Source of the DNA: Clostridia bacterium
GTDB taxonomy: Bacteria; Bacillota; Clostridia; Oscillospirales; Acutalibacteraceae
Direction of reading: 5' to 3'
Assembly: GCA_017442225.1 (NCBI GenBank)
Contig: JAFSAR010000011.1
Span: forward strand, 1-34,972
DNA length: 34,972 nt
Shown one piece after another: positions 1 to 6,934 of the stretch. A program made the translations under genes and the position numbers. The stretch's first letter is position 1. Each line of letters starts with the position of its first letter. Below the pieces are notes generated by a model. That model searched no databases and was not told the DNA's origin. It was given only the letters and a program-made list of their open reading frames with translations.

Positions 1-11
1 ATTATTTATTA

Positions 12-386
12 CTAATTATTATGACAGTTACATCCGCCAAAAAGCTTGTCAATATTAAGTCGCTTTTCGTCAGCGTTTTTTATAAAGTCGAGTTTGCGGA
101 ACAAATCAATCGGCGCTCGGTCATCATAGTATGCATCCAGCACAAAATTTTCTGCCGCTACGTGCAAAGCGCTTCGCAGTATGCCGTCGGAAAGCATTAT
201 ATCGCCTTGCGGCTCTACTGCAAAAACGATAATTGTTTTACTGTCAAGTCTATAAAGACAATAACCCAAAACCTCATCACCCGTACGCGCTATAACGCAG
301 GACGAAAATTCATCGATTTCGATATTGTGTTCATTAAATAATTCCGTAATTTTTATTCTATCCTTGCAAGGCAGTACGCTTATCAT
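12..386 (-). CDS. Small GNAT-like hypothetical protein
   Basis: This 124-residue protein is the last gene of the scpAB operon within the window. Its ATG overlaps the stop codon of the pseudouridine synthase gene by 4 nt (ATGA), and a strong GGAGGAG ribosome binding site precedes it, so it is certainly translated. The order of predicted strands and helices (IARTGDEVLGYCLYRL, then an acidic helix, then LFRKLDF near residues 95-101) resembles a reduced GNAT acetyltransferase fold, and the LFRKLDF stretch is like the GNAT C-terminal 'FYekLGF' motif. I see no clear acetyl-CoA pyrophosphate loop. The C-terminus ends in a CxCH cluster (GGCNCHNN) that could bind a metal. The GNAT assignment is an inference; catalytic activity is uncertain. 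Confidence 0.6.
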   Translation of the reverse strand: MISVLPCKDRIKITELFNEHNIEIDEFSSCVIARTGDEVLGYCLYRLDSKTIIVFAVEPQGDIMLSDGILRSALHVAAENFVLDAYYDDRAPIDLFRKLDFIKNADEKRLNIDKLFGGCNCHNN

Positions 387-1126
387 TGCTCCTCCTGCCT
401 TTCTTTTGAAATGTTTTCAAGACGTGTAAGCTCTCTTTCATTAAGCTCGCGCCAGGAGCCTGGCTTTAATCCGCCTAACCTTACGCCTGCAATTTCAGTA
501 CGTTTAAGACGCAAAACTGTGAGCCCTACCACCTCGCACATTTTTCTTATCTGACGGTTTCTGCCCTCTTGGATAATAAAGTTAAGCACCGTTCTGTCCT
601 CTCGGCGTTCTATTACGAACACGTCGCACGGTAGCGTCTTTCTGCCGTCTATAACTACACCCTCGCAAAGCCGCTTTATCTGGTCGTCGTCTACAGCGCC
701 CCCTACCGTTACGCGATAGGTTTTGTTTACGTGGCTTCGCGGATGTGTGATTGTATTACTGAGCTCACCGTCGTTGGTCATTATGAGCAGACCCTCAGAA
801 TCGCGGTCAAGTCTGCCTACGGGGAACACCTTAACGCCTACATCTTTTACAAGGTCGGCTACATTTTTGCGGTCAAATTCATCGCTCATCGTGGTAACGT
901 AGCCGCGCGGCTTATGCAGCATTATGTAAACCTTTTGGGTAACTGCCACTACGTTTTTACCCCTAACGGTTACTTTATCTCGCTTGGGGTCAACCTTGTC
1001 GCCCAGAGTGGCTATTCTACCGTTTACGCGCACCTTGCCCTGTTCTATCAATTCTTCGGCTTTGCGTCGCGAGGCTATTCCACAAGCGGATAGATGCTTT
1101 TGCAGTCTTATTTTATTATCCTTCAT
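383..1126 (-). CDS. rluB: RsuA/RluB-family 16S/23S rRNA pseudouridine synthase
   Basis: This enzyme isomerises a specific uridine in ribosomal RNA to pseudouridine in the cytoplasm. The 247-residue protein has an N-terminal S4 RNA-binding domain (about residues 6-55, with LQKHLSACGIASRRKAEELI) followed by the catalytic domain. The catalytic aspartate lies in the family motif GRLDRDSEGLLIMTNDGEL (about residues 103-121), and the late signature EGRNRQIRKMCE is present near residue 187. Its length is normal for RluB or RsuA. An AGGAG site lies 6 nt before the ATG. The dacF-type gene ends 9 nt upstream and the small GNAT-like gene overlaps it by 4 nt. The family is clear; whether the target is 16S or 23S RNA is not decided by sequence alone, and the symbol follows the usual annotation in Clostridia. 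Confidence 0.93.
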   Translation of the reverse strand: MKDNKIRLQKHLSACGIASRRKAEELIEQGKVRVNGRIATLGDKVDPKRDKVTVRGKNVVAVTQKVYIMLHKPRGYVTTMSDEFDRKNVADLVKDVGVKVFPVGRLDRDSEGLLIMTNDGELSNTITHPRSHVNKTYRVTVGGAVDDDQIKRLCEGVVIDGRKTLPCDVFVIERREDRTVLNFIIQEGRNRQIRKMCEVVGLTVLRLKRTEIAGVRLGGLKPGSWRELNERELTRLENISKERQEEQ

Positions 1127-1135
1127 TTTAAACTC

Positions 1136-2239
1136 CTAAACTTTTGAGAGAATACTTTTAAATATTTCAAAAAACAAAGCAAATTTATTATTGCTGTTAT
1201 TAATACTTTTTGTCGCCGTTATTGGTATATCAGACACTATGCTGCCATTACAGTAGTAGCAAATACGCCCTATCTGTTCGCCCGATTTTATCGGTTCATA
1301 CAAAAACGCAGGCATATAAATCTGATACGTAACCGCGCTATTTTCGGTTACGTTTACCGTAGCAGATGGAATTTCTGCCTTTATTCTATTACCGTTTACA
1401 GTATAAATATCCGTTATACTGTTTTCGGGTGAAAAGGTTTTTGTTTCTATCAGTGACAGTCCCAAATCCAGAAGTGTGCGGTGGTCAGCCCAATCGTTAC
1501 CGTCATTAAGTGTTACGGCTATTACAAACTTACCGTCTTTTTTAGAGGCTGACACAAGACATCTGCCCGATTTTTTGGTAAAACCTGTCTTTACGCCGAC
1601 AATATCGTCATACGTTTTAAGCAGCTTGTTATGATTTGTAAGCGTGCGGTTATACGGCGGATTTCCGTAGCGGAGTATTGCCGACTGTGATGCTGCAGCT
1701 TTTGCAAAATTTTCGTTTTCCAATGCCTCTTTTGCAATAAGCGCTAATTCATAAGCCGTAGTATAATGCCCGTCAGCGTCAAGACCCGATGGCGTTACAA
1801 AGTGTGTATCAACAAGTCCCATTTCTGTAGCTCGCTCATTCATAAGGTCAACAAATTTACTGACACTACCCGCTATTGCTATCGCCGTAGTATTTGCCGC
1901 ATCATTGCCCGAGGCCAACATCATACCGTAAAGCAGGTCATGATATGACACGGTATCCCCTACTTGCAAACCCATTGACGAGCCCTCAACAGTTACCATT
2001 TCGCGAGTGGTAACTATTTCTTTTGCGAGGTCGCCACCCATTTCACACAGCAGTAATGCTGTCATAATCTTTGTTGTACTTGCCATAGACAAACGCGTGT
2101 CACAGTTCTGGGAATATAAAATCTCGCCCGTGTACCCGTCTATAACAACCGCAGCTTTTGCAGATATGCTGTACGCCGACACCGTAGATACGTTCAATAA
2201 AATTGTTATACACGCTATAATGCAAACAAGCCTTTTCAT
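1136..2239 (-). CDS. dacF: D-alanyl-D-alanine carboxypeptidase (DacF-type, S11)
   Basis: This is a low-molecular-weight penicillin-binding protein that trims the terminal D-alanine from peptidoglycan stem peptides outside the membrane. The 367-residue protein has a signal peptide (residues 1 to about 22) and all three S11 active-site motifs: STTK (S54-K57), SGN (108-110) and KTG (215-217). The C-terminal domain (about 265-345) ends in an amphipathic helix (FALFFEIFKSILSKV) typical of membrane association in this family. The ATG is 6 nt after a GGGTGA ribosome binding site, and that site is one arm of an inverted repeat (see 2246-2268). Its position next to gerW fits a role in the spore cortex or in general wall maturation. 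DacF is the usual name for this place; DacB cannot be excluded. Confidence 0.93.
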   Translation of the reverse strand: MKRLVCIIACITILLNVSTVSAYSISAKAAVVIDGYTGEILYSQNCDTRLSMASTTKIMTALLLCEMGGDLAKEIVTTREMVTVEGSSMGLQVGDTVSYHDLLYGMMLASGNDAANTTAIAIAGSVSKFVDLMNERATEMGLVDTHFVTPSGLDADGHYTTAYELALIAKEALENENFAKAAASQSAILRYGNPPYNRTLTNHNKLLKTYDDIVGVKTGFTKKSGRCLVSASKKDGKFVIAVTLNDGNDWADHRTLLDLGLSLIETKTFSPENSITDIYTVNGNRIKAEIPSATVNVTENSAVTYQIYMPAFLYEPIKSGEQIGRICYYCNGSIVSDIPITATKSINNSNNKFALFFEIFKSILSKV

Positions 2240-2245
2240 AAAACT

Positions 2246-2268
2246 TCACCCATAAATTTTATGAGTGA
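2246..2268 (-). promoter_or_regulatory. Inverted repeat covering the dacF ribosome binding site
   Basis: The arms TCAC-CATAAA and TTTATG-GTGA pair around a single central base with one mismatch. In the minus-strand RNA the GGGUGA Shine-Dalgarno sequence of the carboxypeptidase gene would sit inside the stem. The RNA hairpin could lower translation, or the DNA palindrome could be an operator. The structure is visible in the sequence; its function is an inference. Confidence 0.4.
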
Positions 2269-2287
2269 GGTTTTACGGTTTATGTGA

Positions 2288-2671
2288 TTATTTTTCAAGC
2301 GGTATTTCTGTCTTTTTATCAAAAAGGCTCTTCACCTTGTCAATAAGCTCGGGCGCCATATTTATCGCCTTGTCAATGGTGTTCATTTCGCTGTAAACAG
2401 GCATCATATGAACGTTATCACCGTTGATGCATATAAAGGCTACGGGATTAACGGTAACGCCCGCGCCACCGCCGCCTCCGAAAAGTTCCTGACCGCTTTT
2501 GCTTGGAAAATCACTGCCGCCTGTAGCAAGTCCAAACGAAACGCGGGATATCGGCAGCAGAGTAACGTTGCCCACCACAATAGGTGTTCCGATAATCGTA
2601 TCGGCATCAACCATTGTGCGCAATTTATCCATAGTGGTATCCATTACGCTTTTAAGATTGTTTTCGCTCAT
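2288..2671 (-). CDS. gerW: GerW family sporulation protein (YtfJ)
   Basis: GerW/YtfJ proteins are small sporulation proteins needed for proper germination in Bacillus. The hallmark is visible here: strand segments GTPIVVGNVTLLPISRVSFGLATGGSD interrupted after residue 60 by a glycine-rich run (FGGGGGAGVTVNPVAF), then NVHMMPV. The length of 127 residues fits the family. An upstream GTG at 2680 is in frame but lies only 2 nt from the AAGGA ribosome binding site, so I prefer the ATG at 2671 (about 11 nt spacing). The gene start overlaps the end of the DUF2953 gene by about 20 nt, which implies translational coupling. The neighbouring DUF2953 protein is a frequent partner in Firmicutes genomes. 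Confidence 0.9.
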   Translation of the reverse strand: MSENNLKSVMDTTMDKLRTMVDADTIIGTPIVVGNVTLLPISRVSFGLATGGSDFPSKSGQELFGGGGGAGVTVNPVAFICINGDNVHMMPVYSEMNTIDKAINMAPELIDKVKSLFDKKTEIPLEK

Positions 2672-3299
2672 ATTTTTCACGTTCCTTACGTTGTAGTTTT
2701 AAAAATTCAAATATTGCCGATACGGCAACTATTAAAAAGTAAATCAGTCTTGTTGTTACCGAAATTGATGCTATAACGATTGATTCTGTTTTATCAAAAT
2801 CGGCGCTGACATTTATCTCTTTTGATTTAAAGTCGGCATTAGTCTGAAGAGATGCAAGTATTGGATACACAGCGGAACAAATTCCGCCGTATTCTATCGC
2901 TGTGCTTGCGGCGTTATCGGTAGCGACGGTTATGTGGAGCTTAAAGCGCGTAAATTTAAGACGCTTTACCACAAACCAAAGTTTTTCAAGCAGCAGCATT
3001 AAAATCTCGCTGAAATACCTGATAGAGCCCAATAAACCCTTTTGCTTATAGGTCTTTTTAAAAAAGTTATCCTCTTTGCCGCTTGATTTATGCGCAGACA
3101 TATTATCGGATTTCTTTTGTTTCTTTTTCCTTTTTACTTCTTTAATATCTACCCTTTTATCGCTGTCAAGCAAAACAAAGCCTGCGTATTTAATGCGGTA
3201 AGAAAACTCTTTCACATAAGACAAATCTGCAGTGATAGGTAAAAAAAGCAAAACAAAAAGTAGAAAAAACACACTTAATATAACGATCCACGCTATCAC
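2652..3299 (-). CDS. DUF2953 domain-containing membrane protein
   Basis: This 215-residue protein begins with a transmembrane segment (about residues 2-26), then a short DLSYVKEFSYRIKYAGF strand region and a lysine-rich linker (about 55-80). A C-terminal part has the DUF2953 pattern (LHITVATDNAASTAIEYG, then a long hydrophobic stretch near the end). The start codon is GTG at 3299, overlapping the scpB stop by 4 nt (GTGA). DUF2953 proteins of unknown function commonly lie next to gerW in spore formers, so a sporulation role is likely but unproven. The family call rests on domain resemblance and conserved gene order. Confidence 0.85.
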   Translation of the reverse strand: MIAWIVILSVFFLLFVLLFLPITADLSYVKEFSYRIKYAGFVLLDSDKRVDIKEVKRKKKQKKSDNMSAHKSSGKEDNFFKKTYKQKGLLGSIRYFSEILMLLLEKLWFVVKRLKFTRFKLHITVATDNAASTAIEYGGICSAVYPILASLQTNADFKSKEINVSADFDKTESIVIASISVTTRLIYFLIVAVSAIFEFLKLQRKEREKYERKQS

Positions 3300-3877
3300 T
3301 GCTGCGCATCTCCAACAAGCTCTTCTGCAATTTCAAGCTGTTCACCTACGTCATTTACCTCGGGGTTATCTTTTGGTAGTGGTGGCAAATCGCTTAAATC
3401 ATTTAAGCTAAAGCTACGTAAAAATGTTTTTGTAGTGCCGTAAAGCAAAGGTCTGCCCGGCAATTCTAATCTTCCGCGTTCCTCAATAAGTCCTTTTTCG
3501 ACAAGAGTTGACACAACGCCCGAGCAGTCAACACCACGCACCTGCTCTATAAAAGAACGGGTCACGGGTTGGTTATAGGCAATTACCGCCAAAACCTCGA
3601 GAGAAGCGGGAGATAGCGGTGTACGACGCTTGATATCAAAAGCCTTTTTGATATAAGGCGCATATTCCTCGCGCGTTACAAGCTGGTACGTGTTTTCAAG
3701 CCTTACTACATAAAAGCCGCCGTTTTGTTCCTCGTACTTTTTTTCAAGCTCTTTTATATATTTCTCAATTTCTTCGGGTTTAATCTCAAAGGTCTGAGAA
3801 AGTCTGTCTATACTTATAGGGTCGCCTGACGCAAAAAGTACCGCTTCAAGCGCTGCAATAGTCTGTTGTTTATTCAT
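3296..3877 (-). CDS. scpB: Segregation and condensation protein B
   Basis: ScpB is the winged-helix kleisin-binding subunit of the SMC-ScpA-ScpB condensin, which compacts and separates replicated chromosomes. The 193-residue protein has the two winged-helix domains expected: residues about 5-75 (AALEAVLFASGDPISIDRL) and 85-165, with the family signature LAVIAYNQPVTRSFIEQVRG and the loop GRPLLYGTT. The acidic C-terminal tail (after about 170) is normal. Its ATG overlaps the scpA stop by 4 nt, so the two partners are translationally coupled; the AAGGGG within the last scpA codons can serve as ribosome binding site. Confidence 0.97.
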   Translation of the reverse strand: MNKQQTIAALEAVLFASGDPISIDRLSQTFEIKPEEIEKYIKELEKKYEEQNGGFYVVRLENTYQLVTREEYAPYIKKAFDIKRRTPLSPASLEVLAVIAYNQPVTRSFIEQVRGVDCSGVVSTLVEKGLIEERGRLELPGRPLLYGTTKTFLRSFSLNDLSDLPPLPKDNPEVNDVGEQLEIAEELVGDAQQ

Positions 3878-4602
3878 CCTCTTTTATGCCCCTTAATAAT
3901 CTTAATTTCTGCATCTTCTGCAGTATCACCGCTAATCTCTACGCGGTTTGCCTTGCAAAGCTCAAGCACTGCAAGAAAGGTAGCGACAAGCTCCGAGCGG
4001 CTACGCGCCGTTTTGTAAAGTGAGTTTAGTTTGCTTTTTCCACCCGTTACAAGCCTTCTGATCACAAAAACAATCTTAGTAGATACCGAAACGATTTTCT
4101 TTGCGACTATTTTTGTAAAGGGTGTCACGTTTGGCGGAAGTCTGCGCTGACCTCGACCAACTGCTGCAAGATAATATTGATACATAACATCGCTTGCGTG
4201 CACAAGCTCGTACGTTTTATCAAAATCATATTCTGTAGGCACCCTTACAAATCGGTCAAATCCCGCGGTCATATTGCCGAGTTTACCCGCCATCTCACGA
4301 CACAACTGGTATTCAAGCAGTTCGCCCGTCAGTTCTTCCTTCAATCGCACAATCTCATCGTGCTTTGGTAAAAGGCTCACCGTTTTTATATAAATAAGAC
4401 GCGACGCCATTTCCAGAAACTCGCTTGAAATTTCCATCTCCTGATTTCTGAAAATCTCCATTTGTTCAAGATACTGTTCTATAAGCACAGACAGCTGAAT
4501 ATCGTAAATATTAAGTTTGTTGCGCGCTATAAGCTGCAAAAGCAGGTCAAGCGGACCTTCAAAATTTTCAACTTTGTAAGACAAAGTTACCGTCTGTTCC
4601 AT
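3874..4602 (-). CDS. scpA: Segregation and condensation protein A (kleisin)
   Basis: ScpA is the kleisin that bridges the two SMC heads and recruits ScpB. The 242-residue protein starts with the conserved N-terminal helix bundle (VENFEGPLDLLLQLIARNKLNIYDI, with QYLEQME following), continues through a helical middle, and ends in a winged-helix domain (about 170-240; SRSELVATFLAVLELCKANRVEI). Its size is typical. The ATG lies only 3 nt after the M50 protease stop, with GGAG of that gene acting as ribosome binding site. The smc gene is not in this window, as is usual in Firmicutes. Confidence 0.97.
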   Translation of the reverse strand: MEQTVTLSYKVENFEGPLDLLLQLIARNKLNIYDIQLSVLIEQYLEQMEIFRNQEMEISSEFLEMASRLIYIKTVSLLPKHDEIVRLKEELTGELLEYQLCREMAGKLGNMTAGFDRFVRVPTEYDFDKTYELVHASDVMYQYYLAAVGRGQRRLPPNVTPFTKIVAKKIVSVSTKIVFVIRRLVTGGKSKLNSLYKTARSRSELVATFLAVLELCKANRVEISGDTAEDAEIKIIKGHKRG

Positions 4603-4605
4603 TGT

Positions 4606-5304
4606 TCACACTCCAAGTAGTTTAAAGGGTAAGGTTGCAAACGCCAAGATAGCGTTTAATACCGCATCGGATAAAAACGAAATAGGTGCATCAAATATAC
4701 CTGTATAAAGCAGCACTAAAATACCTAAAAAGATATATCTTTCATAACGCATTATTTTAAAATAATACTTTTGCGGTAAAAATGTAAACAATATTCTTGA
4801 GCCGTCAAACGGCGGTATTGGTATAAGATTGAACACAGCAAGATGCACGTTAATTTGCGCAATGGACACAAAAAACAGTGAAATCACCCAAAGCAAGGTA
4901 TAATTATCGGCTAACACTCCCGTTAAAAGCACAACGCTTTGTAAAATTCGATATATAAATATTGAAATAAAAGCCACTATGATATTAGAAAGAGGTCCTG
5001 CAAGCGCCACCAATGCCATACCCCATTTGGGATTTTTATAATATCTGGCGTTTACCTGTACAGGCTTTGCCCAACCTATGCCAAAAAATAGTATGCCCGC
5101 AGCACCGAGCCAATCTATATGCGCCATGGGATTAAGTGTAAGCCTGCCTTGATAGCGCGGTGTCGGGTCGCCAAGCTTTGTGGACGCAAAGCCGTGAGCC
5201 CACTCGTGTATGGGCAACGTTAAAAATATTACTACAAACGATGATAAAGCGTATATTATAATCTCTGACAAAGAAAGTCCGTTTTGTATCGCGCTTATCA
5301 GCAA
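4606..5304 (-). CDS. Site-2 protease family (M50) membrane metalloprotease
   Basis: This 232-residue membrane zinc protease of the SpoIVFB/S2P family cleaves substrates within the membrane. It shows the zinc motif HEWAH (residues 33-37) inside the first transmembrane segment and the second motif NLIPIPPFDGSRIL with zinc-ligand D167 (about 159-172). Four or more hydrophobic segments are visible. The start is TTG at 5304, 7 nt after a GGGGTG ribosome binding site; no ATG fits. It is the first gene of the scpAB operon, an arrangement conserved in many Clostridia. It belongs to the short YwhC-like subgroup lacking PDZ and CBS domains. Its substrate is not known from the sequence. Confidence 0.93.
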   Translation of the reverse strand: MLISAIQNGLSLSEIIIYALSSFVVIFLTLPIHEWAHGFASTKLGDPTPRYQGRLTLNPMAHIDWLGAAGILFFGIGWAKPVQVNARYYKNPKWGMALVALAGPLSNIIVAFISIFIYRILQSVVLLTGVLADNYTLLWVISLFFVSIAQINVHLAVFNLIPIPPFDGSRILFTFLPQKYYFKIMRYERYIFLGILVLLYTGIFDAPISFLSDAVLNAILAFATLPFKLLGV

Positions 5305-5320
5305 GCACTAACACCCCAAT

Positions 5321-5334
5321 CTAAATATATTTAG
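5321..5334. promoter_or_regulatory. 14-bp perfect palindrome at the scpAB operon start site
   Basis: CTAAATATATTTAG is a perfect 14-bp palindrome. It sits at or just after the predicted transcription start of the M50-scpAB promoter, where a repressor could block initiation. It is AT-rich, so chance occurrence is possible. Confidence 0.35.
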
Positions 5335-5337
5335 TTT

Positions 5338-5366
5338 ATTATATAACAGTTTTGACAAAAATACAA
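5338..5366 (-). promoter_or_regulatory. Promoter of the M50-scpA-scpB operon
   Basis: On the minus strand TTGTAT (5361-5366) and TATAAT (5338-5343) are separated by exactly 17 bp, a good vegetative (SigA-type) promoter. The predicted start near 5331 gives a leader of about 27 nt before the TTG start codon. Confidence 0.65.
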
Positions 5367-5405
5367 GTAAAATATACCCTTAATATTTTCTTAAAATGCA
5401 TACTA

Positions 5406-5434
5406 TTGATTTTTCTGCAATTTGGATGTATAAT
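5406..5434 (+). promoter_or_regulatory. Candidate promoter of the glycosyltransferase gene
   Basis: TTGATT (5406-5411) and TATAAT (5429-5434) are 17 bp apart. The ATG is only 11 bp past the -10 box, so this promoter would give an almost leaderless mRNA. A second, weaker option is TTGACA at 5352-5357 with TATACC at 5373-5378 (15 bp spacing). Confidence 0.55.
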
Positions 5435-5444
5435 TGTTTTCGTT

Positions 5445-6896
5445 ATGAAAATTTTACTATTAATTATTAAAATTATTGACACTGTGTCAGGTTTCATCGG
5501 AAAGCTACTCAAATACAAAATCATCTACAAGTTAACCGGTGTTTTCTTCACAAGAAAGTTTAAGGAGGCAAAGCAAAATCACAAGTACGCAATACTTGTT
5601 GCAGCCCGTAACGAAGAAACGGTTATCGGGAATTTGATTGACAGTATCAATCAACAGGATTACCCTCGTGAGCTTGTAACGGTTTTTGTAGTAGCCGACA
5701 ACTGCACCGACAATACCGCAAAAATTTCACGTAAACTCGGCGCTGTTTGCTATGAACGTTTTGACCCCGACTATCGCACAAAAGGCTATGCTCTACAGTT
5801 TTTGGTTGAAAACATCAGACGTGATTACGGTATTGAAAGCTTTGATGGTTATTTCATATTTGATGCGGACAATCTTTTAAAAGAGGATTATATAACCCGT
5901 ATGAACGAGTCGTTTGACGCGGGACAAAAGATAATTACGTCCTATCGCAACACCAAAAACTTCAGCGATAATTGGATTTCAGCCTCATACGGTGTACATT
6001 GGCTTCGTACAATCCGAAATGAGCATCGTGCCCGCTCATTGTTTCATTTGGCAACACGAATACAAGGCACAGGCTTTTTATTTGCAAATGAGCTTATTAA
6101 AAACGGTTGGAACTACGTCTCCCTTACCGAAGACCGCGCCTTTTGCGCCGATGCCGTAGCTCAGGGCTATCAGATTTCTTATAATAACGATGCCGAATTT
6201 TATGATGAACAGCCCATAGATATGAAAATTGCTTGGCGCCAGCGTGTTCGTTGGTCAAAGGGTCATCTTCAAGCTCTTGTAGAAACGGGACCAAAACTGC
6301 TTAAACACATATTTGTAACAGGCGGCGCGGCTAACCGCGAATGTCCCAAGGCTCCTTGGTACAAAAAACTTTTCAACAATATAAGACTTCGCTTTATGAG
6401 CCTTGATATGTTGTCGGTAGTGTATCCTCGCTCACTAATGATTTTGTTTAAAAGAATAGCAAAGTATTATCTTATTTTTTCGTTAATACTTATCGGTTGG
6501 CAATGTTATGACTTTGATTTTTTCAAAATAAAAACACTCGGTCTTACACTTTGGAATGGCTTGCGTTTTGATAGCTCTGCACACGGCGAGTGGTCAGTTA
6601 TAGGCATAATGACACTTTCGGCATTTTACGCGTCGCTTGTAAGTTATTTCAAAAATATATTCACAGCAGTTTACATCTACTTCATTGAACGCAAACGCAT
6701 TGAGCGTATTCCCCTCTTCAAAAAAATATGGTACTGTATTACCTTCCCAATCTTTGATATTATAGGAAAATTCTCGTTACTTGTAGCGTTGTTCAAAAAG
6801 GTGGAATGGAAAGCAATCCCACACACCTCAAGCGTTAAGATTGAAGATATAAGAAAAGGTGCCCCACTAAAAGATAACTATACAACAAAGACATAA
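5445..6896 (+). CDS. Family 2 glycosyltransferase, membrane-bound, processive type
   Basis: This is the only convincing plus-strand gene. The inverting GT2 enzyme probably adds sugars to a membrane lipid or an exported polysaccharide. The GT-A domain begins at KYAILVAARNEETVIGN and carries the nucleotide-sugar and metal motif FDADN (DxD), the acid motif SLTEDRAF and the processivity motif QRVRWSKG, in the order found in cellulose- and hyaluronan-synthase relatives. The C-terminal part has about four hydrophobic segments, including YYLIFSLILIGWQCY and IGIMTLSAFYASLVSYF. I chose the ATG at 5445 (483 residues) because the N-terminus MKILLLIIKIID then matches relatives; the longer frame starts with a TTG that is part of a -35-like sequence. 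No ribosome binding site precedes the ATG. The product sugar is unknown. Confidence 0.88.
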   Translation: MKILLLIIKIIDTVSGFIGKLLKYKIIYKLTGVFFTRKFKEAKQNHKYAILVAARNEETVIGNLIDSINQQDYPRELVTVFVVADNCTDNTAKISRKLGAVCYERFDPDYRTKGYALQFLVENIRRDYGIESFDGYFIFDADNLLKEDYITRMNESFDAGQKIITSYRNTKNFSDNWISASYGVHWLRTIRNEHRARSLFHLATRIQGTGFLFANELIKNGWNYVSLTEDRAFCADAVAQGYQISYNNDAEFYDEQPIDMKIAWRQRVRWSKGHLQALVETGPKLLKHIFVTGGAANRECPKAPWYKKLFNNIRLRFMSLDMLSVVYPRSLMILFKRIAKYYLIFSLILIGWQCYDFDFFKIKTLGLTLWNGLRFDSSAHGEWSVIGIMTLSAFYASLVSYFKNIFTAVYIYFIERKRIERIPLFKKIWYCITFPIFDIIGKFSLLVALFKKVEWKAIPHTSSVKIEDIRKGAPLKDNYTTKT

Positions 6897-6933
6897 AAAA
6901 ATTCTCTCTTGGAAATCCAAGAGAGAATTTTTT
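6896..6933. terminator. Bidirectional terminator between the glycosyltransferase and isocitrate dehydrogenase genes
   Basis: ATTCTCTCTTGG (6901-6912) and its exact complement (6917-6928) form a 12-bp stem with loop AAAT, flanked by an A-run on the left and a T-run on the right. It can end transcription from both convergent genes. Confidence 0.92.
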
Positions 6934-6934
6934 A

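Noticed and set aside
5352..5444. N-terminal extension of the glycosyltransferase by 31 residues (hydrophobic)
   Set aside because: It would start with the TTG of a TTGACA promoter-like sequence, has no ribosome binding site and covers a TATAAT box. The ATG at 5445 gives an N-terminus more like relatives. Some doubt remains because neither start has a ribosome binding site.
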